Shown here: positions 1-8,476 of the stretch, piece by piece
Position numbering within the stretch: the first letter of the stretch is position 1
How the letters are laid out: the number at the start of each line of letters is the position of its first letter
Source: Sinorhizobium fredii
Lineage (GTDB): Bacteria > Pseudomonadota > Alphaproteobacteria > Rhizobiales > Rhizobiaceae
Length of the DNA stretch: 64,000 nt
NCBI RefSeq assembly: GCF_002944405.1
Contig: NZ_CP024310.1
Span: forward strand, 248,001-312,000
Direction: 5' to 3'
Position numbers and translations under genes: made by a program
Notes under the pieces: generated by a model
What the model saw: only the letters and a program-made list of their open reading frames with translations
Database searches by the model: none
What the model was told of the DNA's origin: nothing

Positions 1-780
1 CTCGTTCGGGCCGATCTCCCGCTTGAACGGCACGCCGGGATAGAAGCGCTCGACCAGGGTCTTGTTGGGAGTGGTCATCACCCCGTCTTCGTTGGCGATG
101 ATGAACACCTCGGCCCCCTTGCCCTCCCATTCCAATGATCTGCGGATCGCCTGTGCGCCATCGCGGGCGTCGATGTAGGTCCACAGGTTGAAGCGGCGGC
201 TGCCGGGATCGTTCTCGAAGTCAGGGAAGGCAGCATACTCGCTTTCGTCCATCACGTTCGAGAAGCGCAGGCAGACGATCTTGAGATCCCTGTCCCAACG
301 GCAATATTGCTTCGCCATCTCCTCGCCCAGGTGTTTCGAGAGCGAGTATGAGGTCTCGGGGCGGGACTCGTATTCCTCGTCGGCGGGGAAATAATCCGGC
401 TTGATGGTGTATGGGATGCCAAGCAGGGTCTCGCTTGAGGCCCAGACCACGTTCTTGATGCCGAGAAGTCTGCACGACTCGAAGACGTTGTAGGTCGACA
501 TTGTGTTGATCCTGAAGACGTCTGCCGGTGGCACCCGGCCAGGCATCGGGATCGCCGCGAGATGAACTACGGCTTCGGTCTTGCGGTTGTGATCCCAATC
601 GTAGCCAGTGGTCGCTTCAAGCGTCGCCTTCATATCCTCGAAATCGACCTTCACGAACGGGCAGAGGGCGTCCTTAGGCTCGACAGTATCGGCATTGATA
701 ACGTCATGTCCATTTTCGAGAAGGTCCTTTATCGTAGCGCGCCCCAATTTGCCGCTGCCTCCAGTGACAAGAACTCTCAT
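1..780 (-). CDS. NAD-dependent epimerase/dehydratase family protein, cut at window edge
   Basis: The frame is open from an ATG at 780 to the window edge, giving 260 residues with the C-terminus missing. An N-terminal Rossmann motif GGSGKLG lies at about residues 7-13. A serine pair near 115-116 and YSLSK at 145-149 match the Ser/Tyr-x-x-x-Lys catalytic set of extended short-chain dehydrogenases acting on nucleotide sugars, sugars or uronates. It starts about 30 bp after the stop of the sugar permease gene, so it is probably the last gene of that ABC operon and acts on the imported compound. The substrate cannot be named; related families include UDP-sugar epimerases and uronate dehydrogenases. 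Confidence 0.85.
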   Translation of the reverse strand, partial: MRVLVTGGSGKLGRATIKDLLENGHDVINADTVEPKDALCPFVKVDFEDMKATLEATTGYDWDHNRKTEAVVHLAAIPMPGRVPPADVFRINTMSTYNVFESCRLLGIKNVVWASSETLLGIPYTIKPDYFPADEEYESRPETSYSLSKHLGEEMAKQYCRWDRDLKIVCLRFSNVMDESEYAAFPDFENDPGSRRFNLWTYIDARDGAQAIRRSLEWEGKGAEVFIIANEDGVMTTPNKTLVERFYPGVPFKREIGPNE

Positions 781-811
781 GTGCATTCTCCTTGCAAATT
801 AACTTTAAATC

Positions 812-1792
812 TCAACGTCCGCGCCCGATGGCGACGGCGAGTATGATAAGCATCCCGCGGGCGATCAGCTGCTGGCTGTATTCCAGGCCTCCGAGGATGA
901 GTCCGTTGTTGATGATCCCGATGAGGAGCGCGCCCACGATCGAGCCGACGACCGTCCCCCTTCCTCCGAAGAGGCTGGTGCCGCCCAGCACGACGGCCGC
1001 GATCACCGACAGCTCATCGCCTTCTCCGAGCTGGAAGCGGCCGGACTGCAGTCGGCCAGCGTAGAGCATCCCAGCGATGGCCGCAGCCACGCCCGTGATC
1101 ATCAGCACCTGAAACTTCACGCGCTTCACATTGACGCCGCTGTAAAGTGCGGCGACCGGATTGCCGCCCGCCGCCATGACCTTGCGACCGAACGGGGTCT
1201 TGCGGATCGCGAGATGCGCGATGGTGCCGAGAACGGCGACCCAGATCACGAGGACCGGGATGAGTCCGATGTTCCCGGAGCCAAAAGCGTAGATGAAGGT
1301 GTCGTCGATGACGGGGACGGGGGAGGTACCGCTCACCCACATGCCGACACCTCTGGCAATGCCCATCATACCGAGCGTGACCAGGAACGAGGGTATGTTG
1401 AGGTACGCCGTCAGCGCTCCGTTGATGGCTCCAACGACAAGACCGAGGCAGAGTCCCGCGACGATGCCGAACACAAGGCCATATTGCATCAGGACCATGC
1501 CCGCGACCACCGAGGTGAGGCCCGCGATCGCGCCGACCGAAAGATCGATTTCACCCGCCGAGAGCACGAAGGACATGGCCATCGCCATGATAGCGATGAT
1601 CGCCGTCTGGCGCAGGACGTTCAGCAGGTTGTTCGGAGACAGGAACCCGCGGTCATGGAGCAGGATGGCGAAGACAATGAAAATCACCACGAAGCCGATA
1701 TAGACGACGTAGTCGCGCCAGTTGCCGTACCAGGGCTTCGATGAAGTGGCCATGACCGGCTCCGCTTTCACGATGGTTGTTTCAGTGGACAT
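812..1792 (-). CDS. Sugar ABC transporter permease, RbsC/CUT2 type
   Basis: The 326-residue protein is strongly hydrophobic, with about eight to ten predicted membrane segments after a cytoplasmic N-terminus. It carries the hallmark stretches of ribose/xylose-type permeases: AGEIDLSVGAIAGL near the middle of the chain and AAVVLGGTSLFGGRG towards the C-terminus. Such proteins form the inner-membrane channel with a double-domain ATPase and a periplasmic binding protein. Its start overlaps the last 11 bp of the ATPase gene, which indicates translational coupling in the operon 4585 to 1. The transported sugar is unknown. Confidence 0.93.
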   Translation of the reverse strand: MSTETTIVKAEPVMATSSKPWYGNWRDYVVYIGFVVIFIVFAILLHDRGFLSPNNLLNVLRQTAIIAIMAMAMSFVLSAGEIDLSVGAIAGLTSVVAGMVLMQYGLVFGIVAGLCLGLVVGAINGALTAYLNIPSFLVTLGMMGIARGVGMWVSGTSPVPVIDDTFIYAFGSGNIGLIPVLVIWVAVLGTIAHLAIRKTPFGRKVMAAGGNPVAALYSGVNVKRVKFQVLMITGVAAAIAGMLYAGRLQSGRFQLGEGDELSVIAAVVLGGTSLFGGRGTVVGSIVGALLIGIINNGLILGGLEYSQQLIARGMLIILAVAIGRGR

Positions 1793-3404
1793 TTTGACTA
1801 GCTTTCTGGATGGCGACCTGGAGGCCGAGTTCCACGCGGATCATGCTCGACTGCGATTCGTCGCCCTCCGTGGTTGCCCAGGCGTCGATTTCCGATCGGC
1901 TGATCTCCCGGGCGAGGCAACCGTTGCTGAGCACCAGTATCCGGTCGCTGGTCGCCAACAGCTCGGCGGGCTCCGACGAGATCACGATCACGGACTTTCC
2001 GCTGCTCGCGATGCTCCTGATCAACTCGACGATCTCCGCCTTGGAGCCGATGTCTACGCCCGCAGTCGGCTCGTCGAGGATAACGACGGATGGGTCGGTC
2101 GCAAGCCACTTGGCGATGACGATCTTCTGTTGGTTTCCGCCCGAAAGGTTACGGACCTTGTTATCGGCGTCCGGTGTCTTGATGCGCAACCGCGAGATCA
2201 ATTCCGAGGTGAGATCACGCTCCCTCCGGCGATTGAGGAACGGACCGCTGGCGAGTTGGGCCAATTGCGGAAGGCCGAGGTTGTGTCCGACGGTATGTTC
2301 GATGACAAGACCCTGGTCATGACGGCTTTCCGGCACGAGCACGATACCGGCTTCGATGGCTTCGGCGGGCGACCGGAACTCGAGAGCCTTGCCGTCGAGT
2401 TCGACCGTGCCGTCGGCCTTGGCATCGACGCCGAACAGCACCCGCGCCAGTTCGGTCCGTCCGGCCCCCATCAGCCCGGCGATACCGAGAACCTCGCCCC
2501 TGTAGAGATCGAATGAGACGTCATTCGGCTTGCCGTGCTTGCCCGAGAGGGAACGCACCTTGAGCGCGGGCTGCGTGCCGCGGTCGATCTCGTGGGGTTT
2601 GTACTCGAACCCCGTCACCCGCTTACCGACCATGTTCTGGACGATGGTATCGAGCGTGAATTCCGCGATGTTGCCGGACGTGACGTTCTGCCCGTCGCGC
2701 AGGATGGTAATCTCGTCCGCAATCGTCATGATCTCGGTCATGCGGTGGGAGACGTAGACGATCGCAGTGCCGTCCGCCGTCAGTTTGCGCAGCATCTTGA
2801 AAAGGATGTCGACTTCCTGCGCGCTCAATGCCGACGTCGGCTCGTCGAGGATGAGGACGCGCGCCTTCTGGGAGATGGCTTTCGCGATCTCGGTTAGCTG
2901 CGCCTGCGCGGGGCTCAACTCCGAGACGCGCGTCCTCGGATCGATGTTCAGGTTCAGTTCGCCGATGATCTTGGCCGCGTGCTCGACTTCCCGCCGCTCA
3001 TCGACCAACAGGGTCATGCGGCGGGGTTCGCGGTTCAGGAAGATGTTCTGCGCGATGGTCAGCGTGGGGATGAGGCTCAGGTCCTGGAAGATCATCTCGA
3101 TTCCGAGCCTACGGGAGTTCTCCGGGGAGACTGCCGTCAGATGCTCGCCGAAGACCTCGATTGAACCTTCCGTGGGCGTCACCACGCCCTGCAAGATTTT
3201 GAGCAGCGTGGATTTGCCCGCGCCATTTTCGCCAATCAGGGCGTGGATGGTGCCCGGGCGAATCGTCAGGCTCACACCCCTGAGCGCGTGGACGCCGCCG
3301 TAGGATTTCTTGATGTCGGTCATCTTGACCGCGGCGACATCTCGCGGGGCCGCGCTCGGCGCGTGCATGGGCTGTGTCATGGGCTGTGTCATGGGCTGTG
3401 TCAT
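1782..3404 (-). CDS. Sugar ABC transporter ATP-binding protein, RbsA/CUT2 type
   Basis: This is a tandem two-domain ATPase. The first half has Walker A GENGAGKST and Walker B LILDEPTSAL. The second half has the degenerate Walker A GLMGAGRTE, the signature LSGGNQQK and Walker B VILDEPTAGVD, the usual asymmetry of CUT2 ATPases. I place the start at the ATG at 3404, giving 540 residues behind GAGAGG; the frame stays open upstream only through antisense of the binding-protein gene. Three more in-frame ATGs (3392, 3380, 3368) follow because of a 12-bp tandem repeat, so the exact start is uncertain. It powers the permease encoded downstream. Confidence 0.92.
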   Translation of the reverse strand: MTQPMTQPMTQPMHAPSAAPRDVAAVKMTDIKKSYGGVHALRGVSLTIRPGTIHALIGENGAGKSTLLKILQGVVTPTEGSIEVFGEHLTAVSPENSRRLGIEMIFQDLSLIPTLTIAQNIFLNREPRRMTLLVDERREVEHAAKIIGELNLNIDPRTRVSELSPAQAQLTEIAKAISQKARVLILDEPTSALSAQEVDILFKMLRKLTADGTAIVYVSHRMTEIMTIADEITILRDGQNVTSGNIAEFTLDTIVQNMVGKRVTGFEYKPHEIDRGTQPALKVRSLSGKHGKPNDVSFDLYRGEVLGIAGLMGAGRTELARVLFGVDAKADGTVELDGKALEFRSPAEAIEAGIVLVPESRHDQGLVIEHTVGHNLGLPQLAQLASGPFLNRRRERDLTSELISRLRIKTPDADNKVRNLSGGNQQKIVIAKWLATDPSVVILDEPTAGVDIGSKAEIVELIRSIASSGKSVIVISSEPAELLATSDRILVLSNGCLAREISRSEIDAWATTEGDESQSSMIRVELGLQVAIQKASQNVH

Positions 3405-3409
3405 GGGCT
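3366..3409. repeat. 12-bp tandem repeat, 3.7 copies, across the ATPase start codon
   Basis: The plus-strand unit CATGGGCTGTGT is repeated without error at 3366, 3378 and 3390, with a partial copy at 3402-3409. Read on the minus strand it encodes repeated Met-Thr-Gln-Pro and supplies four consecutive in-frame ATG codons. Because the unit is a multiple of three, gain or loss of copies would alter only the N-terminal tail and the distance from the ribosome binding site. Confidence 0.95.
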
Positions 3410-3454
3410 CGCCTCTCAAAGTGGACGGCCGAACAGCCGTCCACTTCTTTCGGA

Positions 3455-4585
3455 TCAGTTCATCGCCTTCACGAGGATGTCGGGAGCCTGGTCGCCGTTC
3501 GATTGGGGCCAAGCGTCGATGAGATTGTCGCGCGTCACGGCGAGCGCGGGGAGTACGACATAGGGAGGCGCTTCCTTCCCAAGCAGGGCGTAGCCCGCCA
3601 GAATGCCTTCCGCATAGCCCGCGCCGAACGGCCGCTGCGAACCCGTCCCCTTGACGTAGCCGTCCTTGGCCATGTCGAGCGAGATGTTGACGCCGAGGTC
3701 GCAGGTGGTGATCACAAGATCGGTGGATGCTCCGGCAGCGCGCGCCGCGGCGAGCACGCCCTCGGTCGGGACGTCCCACACAGCCCAGAGGCCGTTGAGG
3801 GTGGGATGGGCCGTCAGCATCGCGGAGGCGATGCGCTCGGATTCGCCAGCGAAGTCGGGGCCGCCGACGCCGCTTTCGTCCACCACCTTGATGTCGGGGA
3901 ACGCAGCGATTGCTTCCTTGAAGCCCACCACGCGCTCTTTGGTCGCGAACAGGTCGGAAGCGTGCGGGATCAGGCCGATCTCACCCTTGCCGTTGAGGGC
4001 TTTGGCCATGAGGAGCGCCGCGACCTTGCCCATGCCCCGGTTGTCGGAGGACACGAGACTCACATAGTCGGCACCCGGCTTCATTCCGGCGGCCGCCTGG
4101 TCGAGGAACACGATCTTGATGCCCGCGGCGGCGGCTTTCTTGTAGGCCGCGGCCGTCGCAGACTGCTCCGCGGGGACAGAGATGATGATGTCGGGTTTGA
4201 GCGCCATCACGCTCTCGATGTCGGCCACCTGCTGTTCGGCCTTGTAGCCGGCGTCGGTGGTCGCGATGATCTTGATGCCGAGTTCGTCGAGAGCCTTCTT
4301 CTGGCCAGCCATCTGGGCTTTGGCCCAATCCGACGCCGTATAGTGCATGACGATCGCGGCCGTCGCGTTCTTGGCCTTGATCTGCTCGATCTCTTCGGGC
4401 ATCAGCTTGAGGTCGCTCGCGAGGACCGCCTTCTCGCCGTTCGGGCCATCCGCGGGACTATTCTCGATTTCCTTGATCTGCTGGGTGACGTCGATCGCGT
4501 AGGCGTTCGGCGCGAAAGACGCGCTCAGCGCGACAGCGGCGGCCATCATAAGACTGCGAATCGACATTGAAGTTTCAATGCTCAT
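3455..4585 (-). CDS. Periplasmic sugar-binding protein of ABC transporter, RbsB family
   Basis: The 376-residue protein has a classical signal peptide (MSIETSMSIRSLMMAAAVAL, cleavage expected after PNAYA) and a periplasmic-binding-protein type 1 fold. It contains repeated sugar-binder stretches such as KPDIIISVPAEQSAT and a late GDQAPDILVKAMN end. The ATG at 4585 is chosen because GGGAGG lies about 6 bp upstream; an earlier in-frame ATG at 4639 would put charged residues ahead of the signal peptide. It is the first gene of the minus-strand ABC operon and should deliver an unknown sugar or polyol to the permease. The divergent HAD gene shares its upstream region. Confidence 0.92.
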   Translation of the reverse strand: MSIETSMSIRSLMMAAAVALSASFAPNAYAIDVTQQIKEIENSPADGPNGEKAVLASDLKLMPEEIEQIKAKNATAAIVMHYTASDWAKAQMAGQKKALDELGIKIIATTDAGYKAEQQVADIESVMALKPDIIISVPAEQSATAAAYKKAAAAGIKIVFLDQAAAGMKPGADYVSLVSSDNRGMGKVAALLMAKALNGKGEIGLIPHASDLFATKERVVGFKEAIAAFPDIKVVDESGVGGPDFAGESERIASAMLTAHPTLNGLWAVWDVPTEGVLAAARAAGASTDLVITTCDLGVNISLDMAKDGYVKGTGSQRPFGAGYAEGILAGYALLGKEAPPYVVLPALAVTRDNLIDAWPQSNGDQAPDILVKAMN

Positions 4586-4631
4586 ATCAACCTCCCGGGA
4601 GCGAAATCGAAATGCGTGACTTTGCATTCGA

Positions 4632-4651
4632 TAACGCATACGTTAGTGTAT
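4632..4651. promoter_or_regulatory. Inverted repeats in the divergent ABC/HAD intergenic region
   Basis: TAACG and CGTTA at 4632-4645 form a palindrome with a 4-bp gap. ATAC and GTAT at 4638-4651 form a second, overlapping one with a 6-bp gap. The site is about 50 bp upstream of the binding-protein start, where an operator would be expected, but no regulator gene sits beside it. Confidence 0.4.
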
Positions 4652-4769
4652 TGTTTGTCGATGTCAACGAGATTTATTTGGAGGGCGTTTTGGCGGGGTG
4701 GTGAACGGCGGTCATCGTTCAATTTTCCGGATACGTAAGCAGGATAGCGACGAACGAGGGTTTAAAGCG

Positions 4770-5495
4770 ATGGAGCGAGATTTCAGCGAAGTGAAACTGT
4801 TGGGCTTCGACGTCTTCGGCACATTGGTCGACTGGAGGTCGGGTGTCGCGCGAGCGGTCGCACCTTTTCTCGAAGCGCGCCACATAGCGGCTCCCCCCGC
4901 GGAGTTCGCTGACCGCTGGCGTTCGCTTTACGAGCCAGCCATGGAAGCTGTGAGGTCGGGAAAGCGGCCGTGGCTGCCTTTGAACGAGTTGAACCTCGAG
5001 AACCTCATCGCGGTCCTCGCGCAGGTCGGGGCCGACGTCGCGGCGATCCCGATGGAGGAGCTTGAGGAAGTCAACAAGGCTTGGGACCGGCTCGATCCCT
5101 GGCCGGACTCAGTCGAAGGTCTGACGAGACTGAAGTCGAAATACAAGCTTGCGCCGATCTCCAACGGCCACATCGGCGGCATGACAAACCTGGCCCGGTT
5201 CGCCGGGCTGCCGTGGGACATGATTCTTGGAGCTGAAGTGACGCGGACCTACAAGCCCCAGACCGCGACTTACATCGGTTCGGCACTCAAGGCGGGTCTT
5301 GAGCCGGGGCAGGTGGCGATGGTGGCGGCCCACAATTACGACCTCGCCGCCGCCCGGCGCGCGGGGCTGAAAACAGTCTTCATCACGCGGGCCACGGAAC
5401 ACGGACCAGGTCAGAAAACCGACTTGCACGCGGATAGCGACTGGGATGTCGTCGGCAATGACCTGGTCGCGATCGCCGACGCGCTCGGCTGCTGA
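4770..5495 (+). CDS. HAD-superfamily hydrolase, haloacid dehalogenase type II-like
   Basis: The 241-residue product begins MERDFSEVKLLGFDVFGTLVDW, containing the HAD nucleophile motif DxFGT. It continues with ISNGHIGG (motif II), a Lys in the RTYKPQ segment, and an Asp in the MVAAHNYDLAAA segment near the end, as in L-2-haloacid dehalogenases and related sugar phosphatases. I prefer the ATG at 4770 to the earlier in-frame GTG or ATG codons because homology starts here. It is divergent from the sugar ABC operon and followed 30 bp later by an SDR gene, so a role as a sugar phosphatase or in removing a by-product is as likely as dehalogenation. Confidence 0.85.
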   Translation: MERDFSEVKLLGFDVFGTLVDWRSGVARAVAPFLEARHIAAPPAEFADRWRSLYEPAMEAVRSGKRPWLPLNELNLENLIAVLAQVGADVAAIPMEELEEVNKAWDRLDPWPDSVEGLTRLKSKYKLAPISNGHIGGMTNLARFAGLPWDMILGAEVTRTYKPQTATYIGSALKAGLEPGQVAMVAAHNYDLAAARRAGLKTVFITRATEHGPGQKTDLHADSDWDVVGNDLVAIADALGC

Positions 5496-5525
5496 GCGAA
5501 CAACGCAAGAACGGAAGGATCATCG

Positions 5526-6377
5526 ATGAACGATACAGCCAACAAGATCATCGCGCCCGGACGGGTCGCCGTCATAACGGGTGCGGCAAAGGGGCTCGGG
5601 GCCGCGATGGCGCGCCGGCTCGCCGCTGAGGGGATGCGCCTGGCGCTCTTCGACAGCGACGAAGACGCCTTGAAGGCCTTCGCATCAACCTTGAGTGTCG
5701 GCCACGTGGTCGTCGTAGGCGACGTTTCGAACCCCTCGGACCTGCAGCGGCTCAGGGATGAGACGCGGGACCGTCTTGAAGACGTCGCCCTTCTGGTCAA
5801 CAATGCGGGGATCACGAAGGGTGCGGGGCCGTGGGACGATCCGGCGCTCTGGAGGCGGCAGCTCGAAGTCAACTTCTTCGCCGTGGTGACCGCGCAGCAT
5901 CTTTTCGTGCCGGGCATGATCGAGCAATCGCTTCCCTCGGCAGTCGTGAACCTTGGGTCGAAGGAAGGAATTACTACACCTCCTGGCAACGCGGCCTACT
6001 CGGTCAGCAAGGCGGGTATCAAAGTACTCACCGAGCAGCTCTCCCACGAGCTTCGCAAGGCGACGAACGGGCGCGTCTCGGCGAATCTTCTGGTACCCGG
6101 CTATACATGGACGCCGATGAATTTCCCGGGTTCGGACTTCGCCCCGGGCAGTAAGCCGGAAGAACCATGGACCGCGGAGCAGGTGATCGAGCTCTTCCTG
6201 GAGCGCTTCCGCAACGGCGACTTCTACATCATCTGCCCCGACAACGCGGTCACTGCGGCCCTGGACGCCAAACGCATCCGTTGGGCGGCGGAAGACATGG
6301 TGCGCAACAGGCCCGCGCTCTCGCGCTGGCACCCCGACTACAAGGAAGAGTTCGCCCGCTGGCTGCGGAGTGATTGA
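5526..6377 (+). CDS. Short-chain dehydrogenase/reductase (SDR)
   Basis: The 283-residue protein has the cofactor motif TGAAKGLG near residue 20, NNAG near 98, a serine at NLGSKEG and the catalytic YSVSK near 155, all in the usual SDR order. The C-terminal extension (RNRPALSRWHPDYKEEFARW) is typical of larger SDRs that act on sugars or polyols. GGAAGGA 5 bp upstream supports the ATG at 5526. It follows the HAD gene and faces away from the sugar ABC operon, so it probably oxidises a transported sugar alcohol; the substrate cannot be deduced. Confidence 0.88.
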   Translation: MNDTANKIIAPGRVAVITGAAKGLGAAMARRLAAEGMRLALFDSDEDALKAFASTLSVGHVVVVGDVSNPSDLQRLRDETRDRLEDVALLVNNAGITKGAGPWDDPALWRRQLEVNFFAVVTAQHLFVPGMIEQSLPSAVVNLGSKEGITTPPGNAAYSVSKAGIKVLTEQLSHELRKATNGRVSANLLVPGYTWTPMNFPGSDFAPGSKPEEPWTAEQVIELFLERFRNGDFYIICPDNAVTAALDAKRIRWAAEDMVRNRPALSRWHPDYKEEFARWLRSD

Positions 6378-6419
6378 GATCGGAAGACGGAGGAGTCCGA
6401 CAAGGCGACGGTCACGAGC

Positions 6420-6638
6420 GTGCACCAAGGGTCCGAGCGTTTCGATCGGCTACGGCGCGATTGGTATCGGTTGTGGGTTCTAGTCAAACCGGACGCCGCG
6501 TCACCCATCATAAGCGTGACGAAGGCTTCGCATCTCGATGACGCCGTGGCCGCCTTGGACTTGGCGTGGGACGACGAGACCAGATCGCAATTCGAGCTGC
6601 ACCACCAGACCGCCCCCTCGCCACTGGCGGACGTCTAA
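6420..6638 (+). pseudogene. C-terminal remnant of an aldo/keto reductase
   Basis: The frame ending at 6638 contains SPIISVTKASHLDDAVAALD, clearly the C-terminal NADP-binding region of an aldo/keto reductase. The intact AKR at 38861-39841 has CPIIGATKPSHLQDAVGSLA at the same place. No TIM-barrel part or catalytic Tyr/Lys/His precedes it; upstream sequence belongs to the end of the SDR gene. It lacks a good ribosome binding site. I read it as the tail of a deleted gene once part of the HAD-SDR operon. Confidence 0.75.
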
Positions 6639-6963
6639 GTAAATTAAAGGCGTGTGCCGTTTTCTCGAGCTCCCTGCCGCAAGACCGTGCTCTCGCAACC
6701 CCCGCAGAATGCAAGCGCGAAGTCCGCCAAGGTATGCACTACCGCATACAGTGACAGTTTCAGATGAATTTTTCTCACCTATTTCCACAAATAATGCGTT
6801 TGAAATTTCGAGCGAAAGGTAAGATGTTTCATCGTGCCAAGGGTCGCGAAGGAGTTTCCCCTAGGCGGATATAGAGGAAATAGCACTACATCTAAGTCTT
6901 GTTGTCGTGGACTGGCTTCCGCGAACGAGGACGTATTGCCTGTTTACATGATGGGAGGAGCAT
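6639..6963. promoter_or_regulatory. Intergenic region with a 6-bp-armed palindrome upstream of the dipeptidase operon
   Basis: No coding frame with recognisable content is present. GTATGC (6732-6737) and GCATAC (6744-6749) form a perfect inverted repeat with a 6-bp gap. This is a possible operator for the long plus-strand operon that begins at 6964. The half-sites resemble, but are spaced differently from, the GGTATRAGGTYATACC sites further right. The sequence after about 6770 is AT-rich, as expected of a promoter. Confidence 0.45.
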
Positions 6964-8466
6964 ATGAGCGTATTTGCCAATACAGTGTCGCATCATCAAA
7001 GTAATTCCGTGTTGGCTGGGCTGGAGCCTGCCATCTTCTTCGGCTTCTTCGAAGAGCTGAGCGCGATCCCGCGAGGGTCCTACAATGAGAAGCAGGTCAG
7101 CGATCACATCGCAGCCTTCGCTCGCGCCAGGGGCCTCGAAGTCTATCAGGACGACATTTGGAACCTGCTCATCAAGAAGCCCGGCACGCCCGGCTACGAG
7201 AACGCGCCGACCCTGATCCTCCACGGACATACCGACATCGTTTGCGAGAGCGACGAGGGCTTCGAGCACGATTTCCAGAGAGAGGGGATCAAGCTGCGCA
7301 TCGACGGCGACTTCATCCACGGAACCGGAACGACCCTCGGCGCGGACAACACAGTGGGCGTGGCGCTCGCAATGTCGCTGCTCGCCTCCGATGACATCCC
7401 GCATCCGCCGCTCGAGGTCGTCCTGACGGTGCAGGAAGAGGTCGGGAAGGGCGGTGCCCAGCATTTCGATGGTTCCAAGCTGACTGGTAAGCGCCTGCTC
7501 GACATGAATTGGCATGATCCTAAGTCGCTGTTCGCCGGATGCGCGGGCGACATTTCCGCCAAGTTCCAGATTCCGCTCAAGTGGACTGACCGAGCGGCCG
7601 GGCAGAAGGCGGCGCTGCTCCGCATCTCCGGACTTAGCAGCGGTCACTCCGAGTTTGACATCCATCTTGAGCGTGGCAACGCGGTCGTGCTCCTCGGCCG
7701 TCTTCTCCGCTTGGCGTCTAAGGAAACCGACATCGGCCTGATCGGTGTGAAGGGCGGCGTGAACCGCTATGTCATCCCCGGCGAAGCAGAAGCTGTGATC
7801 TCGTTCGATCCGTCGCGGTTCGACACGTTGAAGGCTGCCATCGAGGCCGAAGGCAGGGCGATCGCAGCGGAGTACTGCGTGAGCGACCCGGGTCTGAAAG
7901 TCACCCTGACAGAAACCGACAGCGACGCACGCTCGGTGTTCGCGCCTCCTGTCGCGAAGGCGATGGTTTCCGCTTTGAACCTTCTGCCGAACGGCGTCCA
8001 GAGCCGGAGCCTTGTCGTCGACAACCTGGTTGAGAGCTCGAACACCGTGGCGCTGATCTCAAACGACGAAGATCGCGTCGAGATCGTGTCCACGGTGCCG
8101 AGCGCCGTCAGCTCACGCCGCTACAACATCGTCGACAAAATCCGCGAGCTCGCCGAAGTGGTTGGCAACGACGCGACCGTCGAGACTTTCGCCGATTGCC
8201 CGGAATGGCCCTACAATCCGAACTCCCGGATGCTGAATGCCGGCCGCTCCGCATACGAGAAGGAATTTGGCGAGCAGCCGCACGTGGAGGTCTCGCACTC
8301 GAGCCTCGAGCTCGGCCTTTTCCGCAAGAAGGTGCCGGACATCGACATGCTGTCGATCGGACCGGAGGCCTTCGACGTCCACACCACTCGCGAGCGTCTG
8401 AACCACACCACCGTCGACTCCACTTGGCGTCTGCTCAAGGCGCTCCTTTCGGAACTGAGGACCTGA
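6964..8466 (+). CDS. pepD: M20 family aminoacyl-histidine (beta-Ala-Xaa) dipeptidase, PepD-like
   Basis: The 500-residue protein matches the length of cytosolic nonspecific dipeptidase. HGHTDIVCE supplies the first metal His and catalytic Asp, GADN the bridging Asp, and VQEEVGKGG the catalytic Glu pair. A final His occurs in the DVHTTRERLNHTTV segment. A start at 6964 is supported by GGGAGGAG 5 bp upstream. PepD enzymes cleave dipeptides such as carnosine in the cytosol. It is the first gene of an operon otherwise devoted to sugar import and pentulose metabolism, so it may act on an amino acid-sugar conjugate. Confidence 0.88.
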   Translation: MSVFANTVSHHQSNSVLAGLEPAIFFGFFEELSAIPRGSYNEKQVSDHIAAFARARGLEVYQDDIWNLLIKKPGTPGYENAPTLILHGHTDIVCESDEGFEHDFQREGIKLRIDGDFIHGTGTTLGADNTVGVALAMSLLASDDIPHPPLEVVLTVQEEVGKGGAQHFDGSKLTGKRLLDMNWHDPKSLFAGCAGDISAKFQIPLKWTDRAAGQKAALLRISGLSSGHSEFDIHLERGNAVVLLGRLLRLASKETDIGLIGVKGGVNRYVIPGEAEAVISFDPSRFDTLKAAIEAEGRAIAAEYCVSDPGLKVTLTETDSDARSVFAPPVAKAMVSALNLLPNGVQSRSLVVDNLVESSNTVALISNDEDRVEIVSTVPSAVSSRRYNIVDKIRELAEVVGNDATVETFADCPEWPYNPNSRMLNAGRSAYEKEFGEQPHVEVSHSSLELGLFRKKVPDIDMLSIGPEAFDVHTTRERLNHTTVDSTWRLLKALLSELRT

Positions 8467-8476
8467 GGCTCTCCCG

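Noticed and set aside
1214..1744. Long plus-strand frame opposite the permease gene
   Set aside because: Antisense to a clear permease; its content is Asp/Arg/His-rich and without a motif.
3405..3779. 125-codon N-terminal extension of the first ABC ATPase
   Set aside because: The extension is read from antisense of the binding-protein gene; Shine-Dalgarno and homology both start at the repeated ATGs.
3374..4570. 398-codon plus-strand frame opposite the binding-protein gene
   Set aside because: Complete antisense shadow of a gene with a signal peptide and a good ribosome binding site on the other strand.
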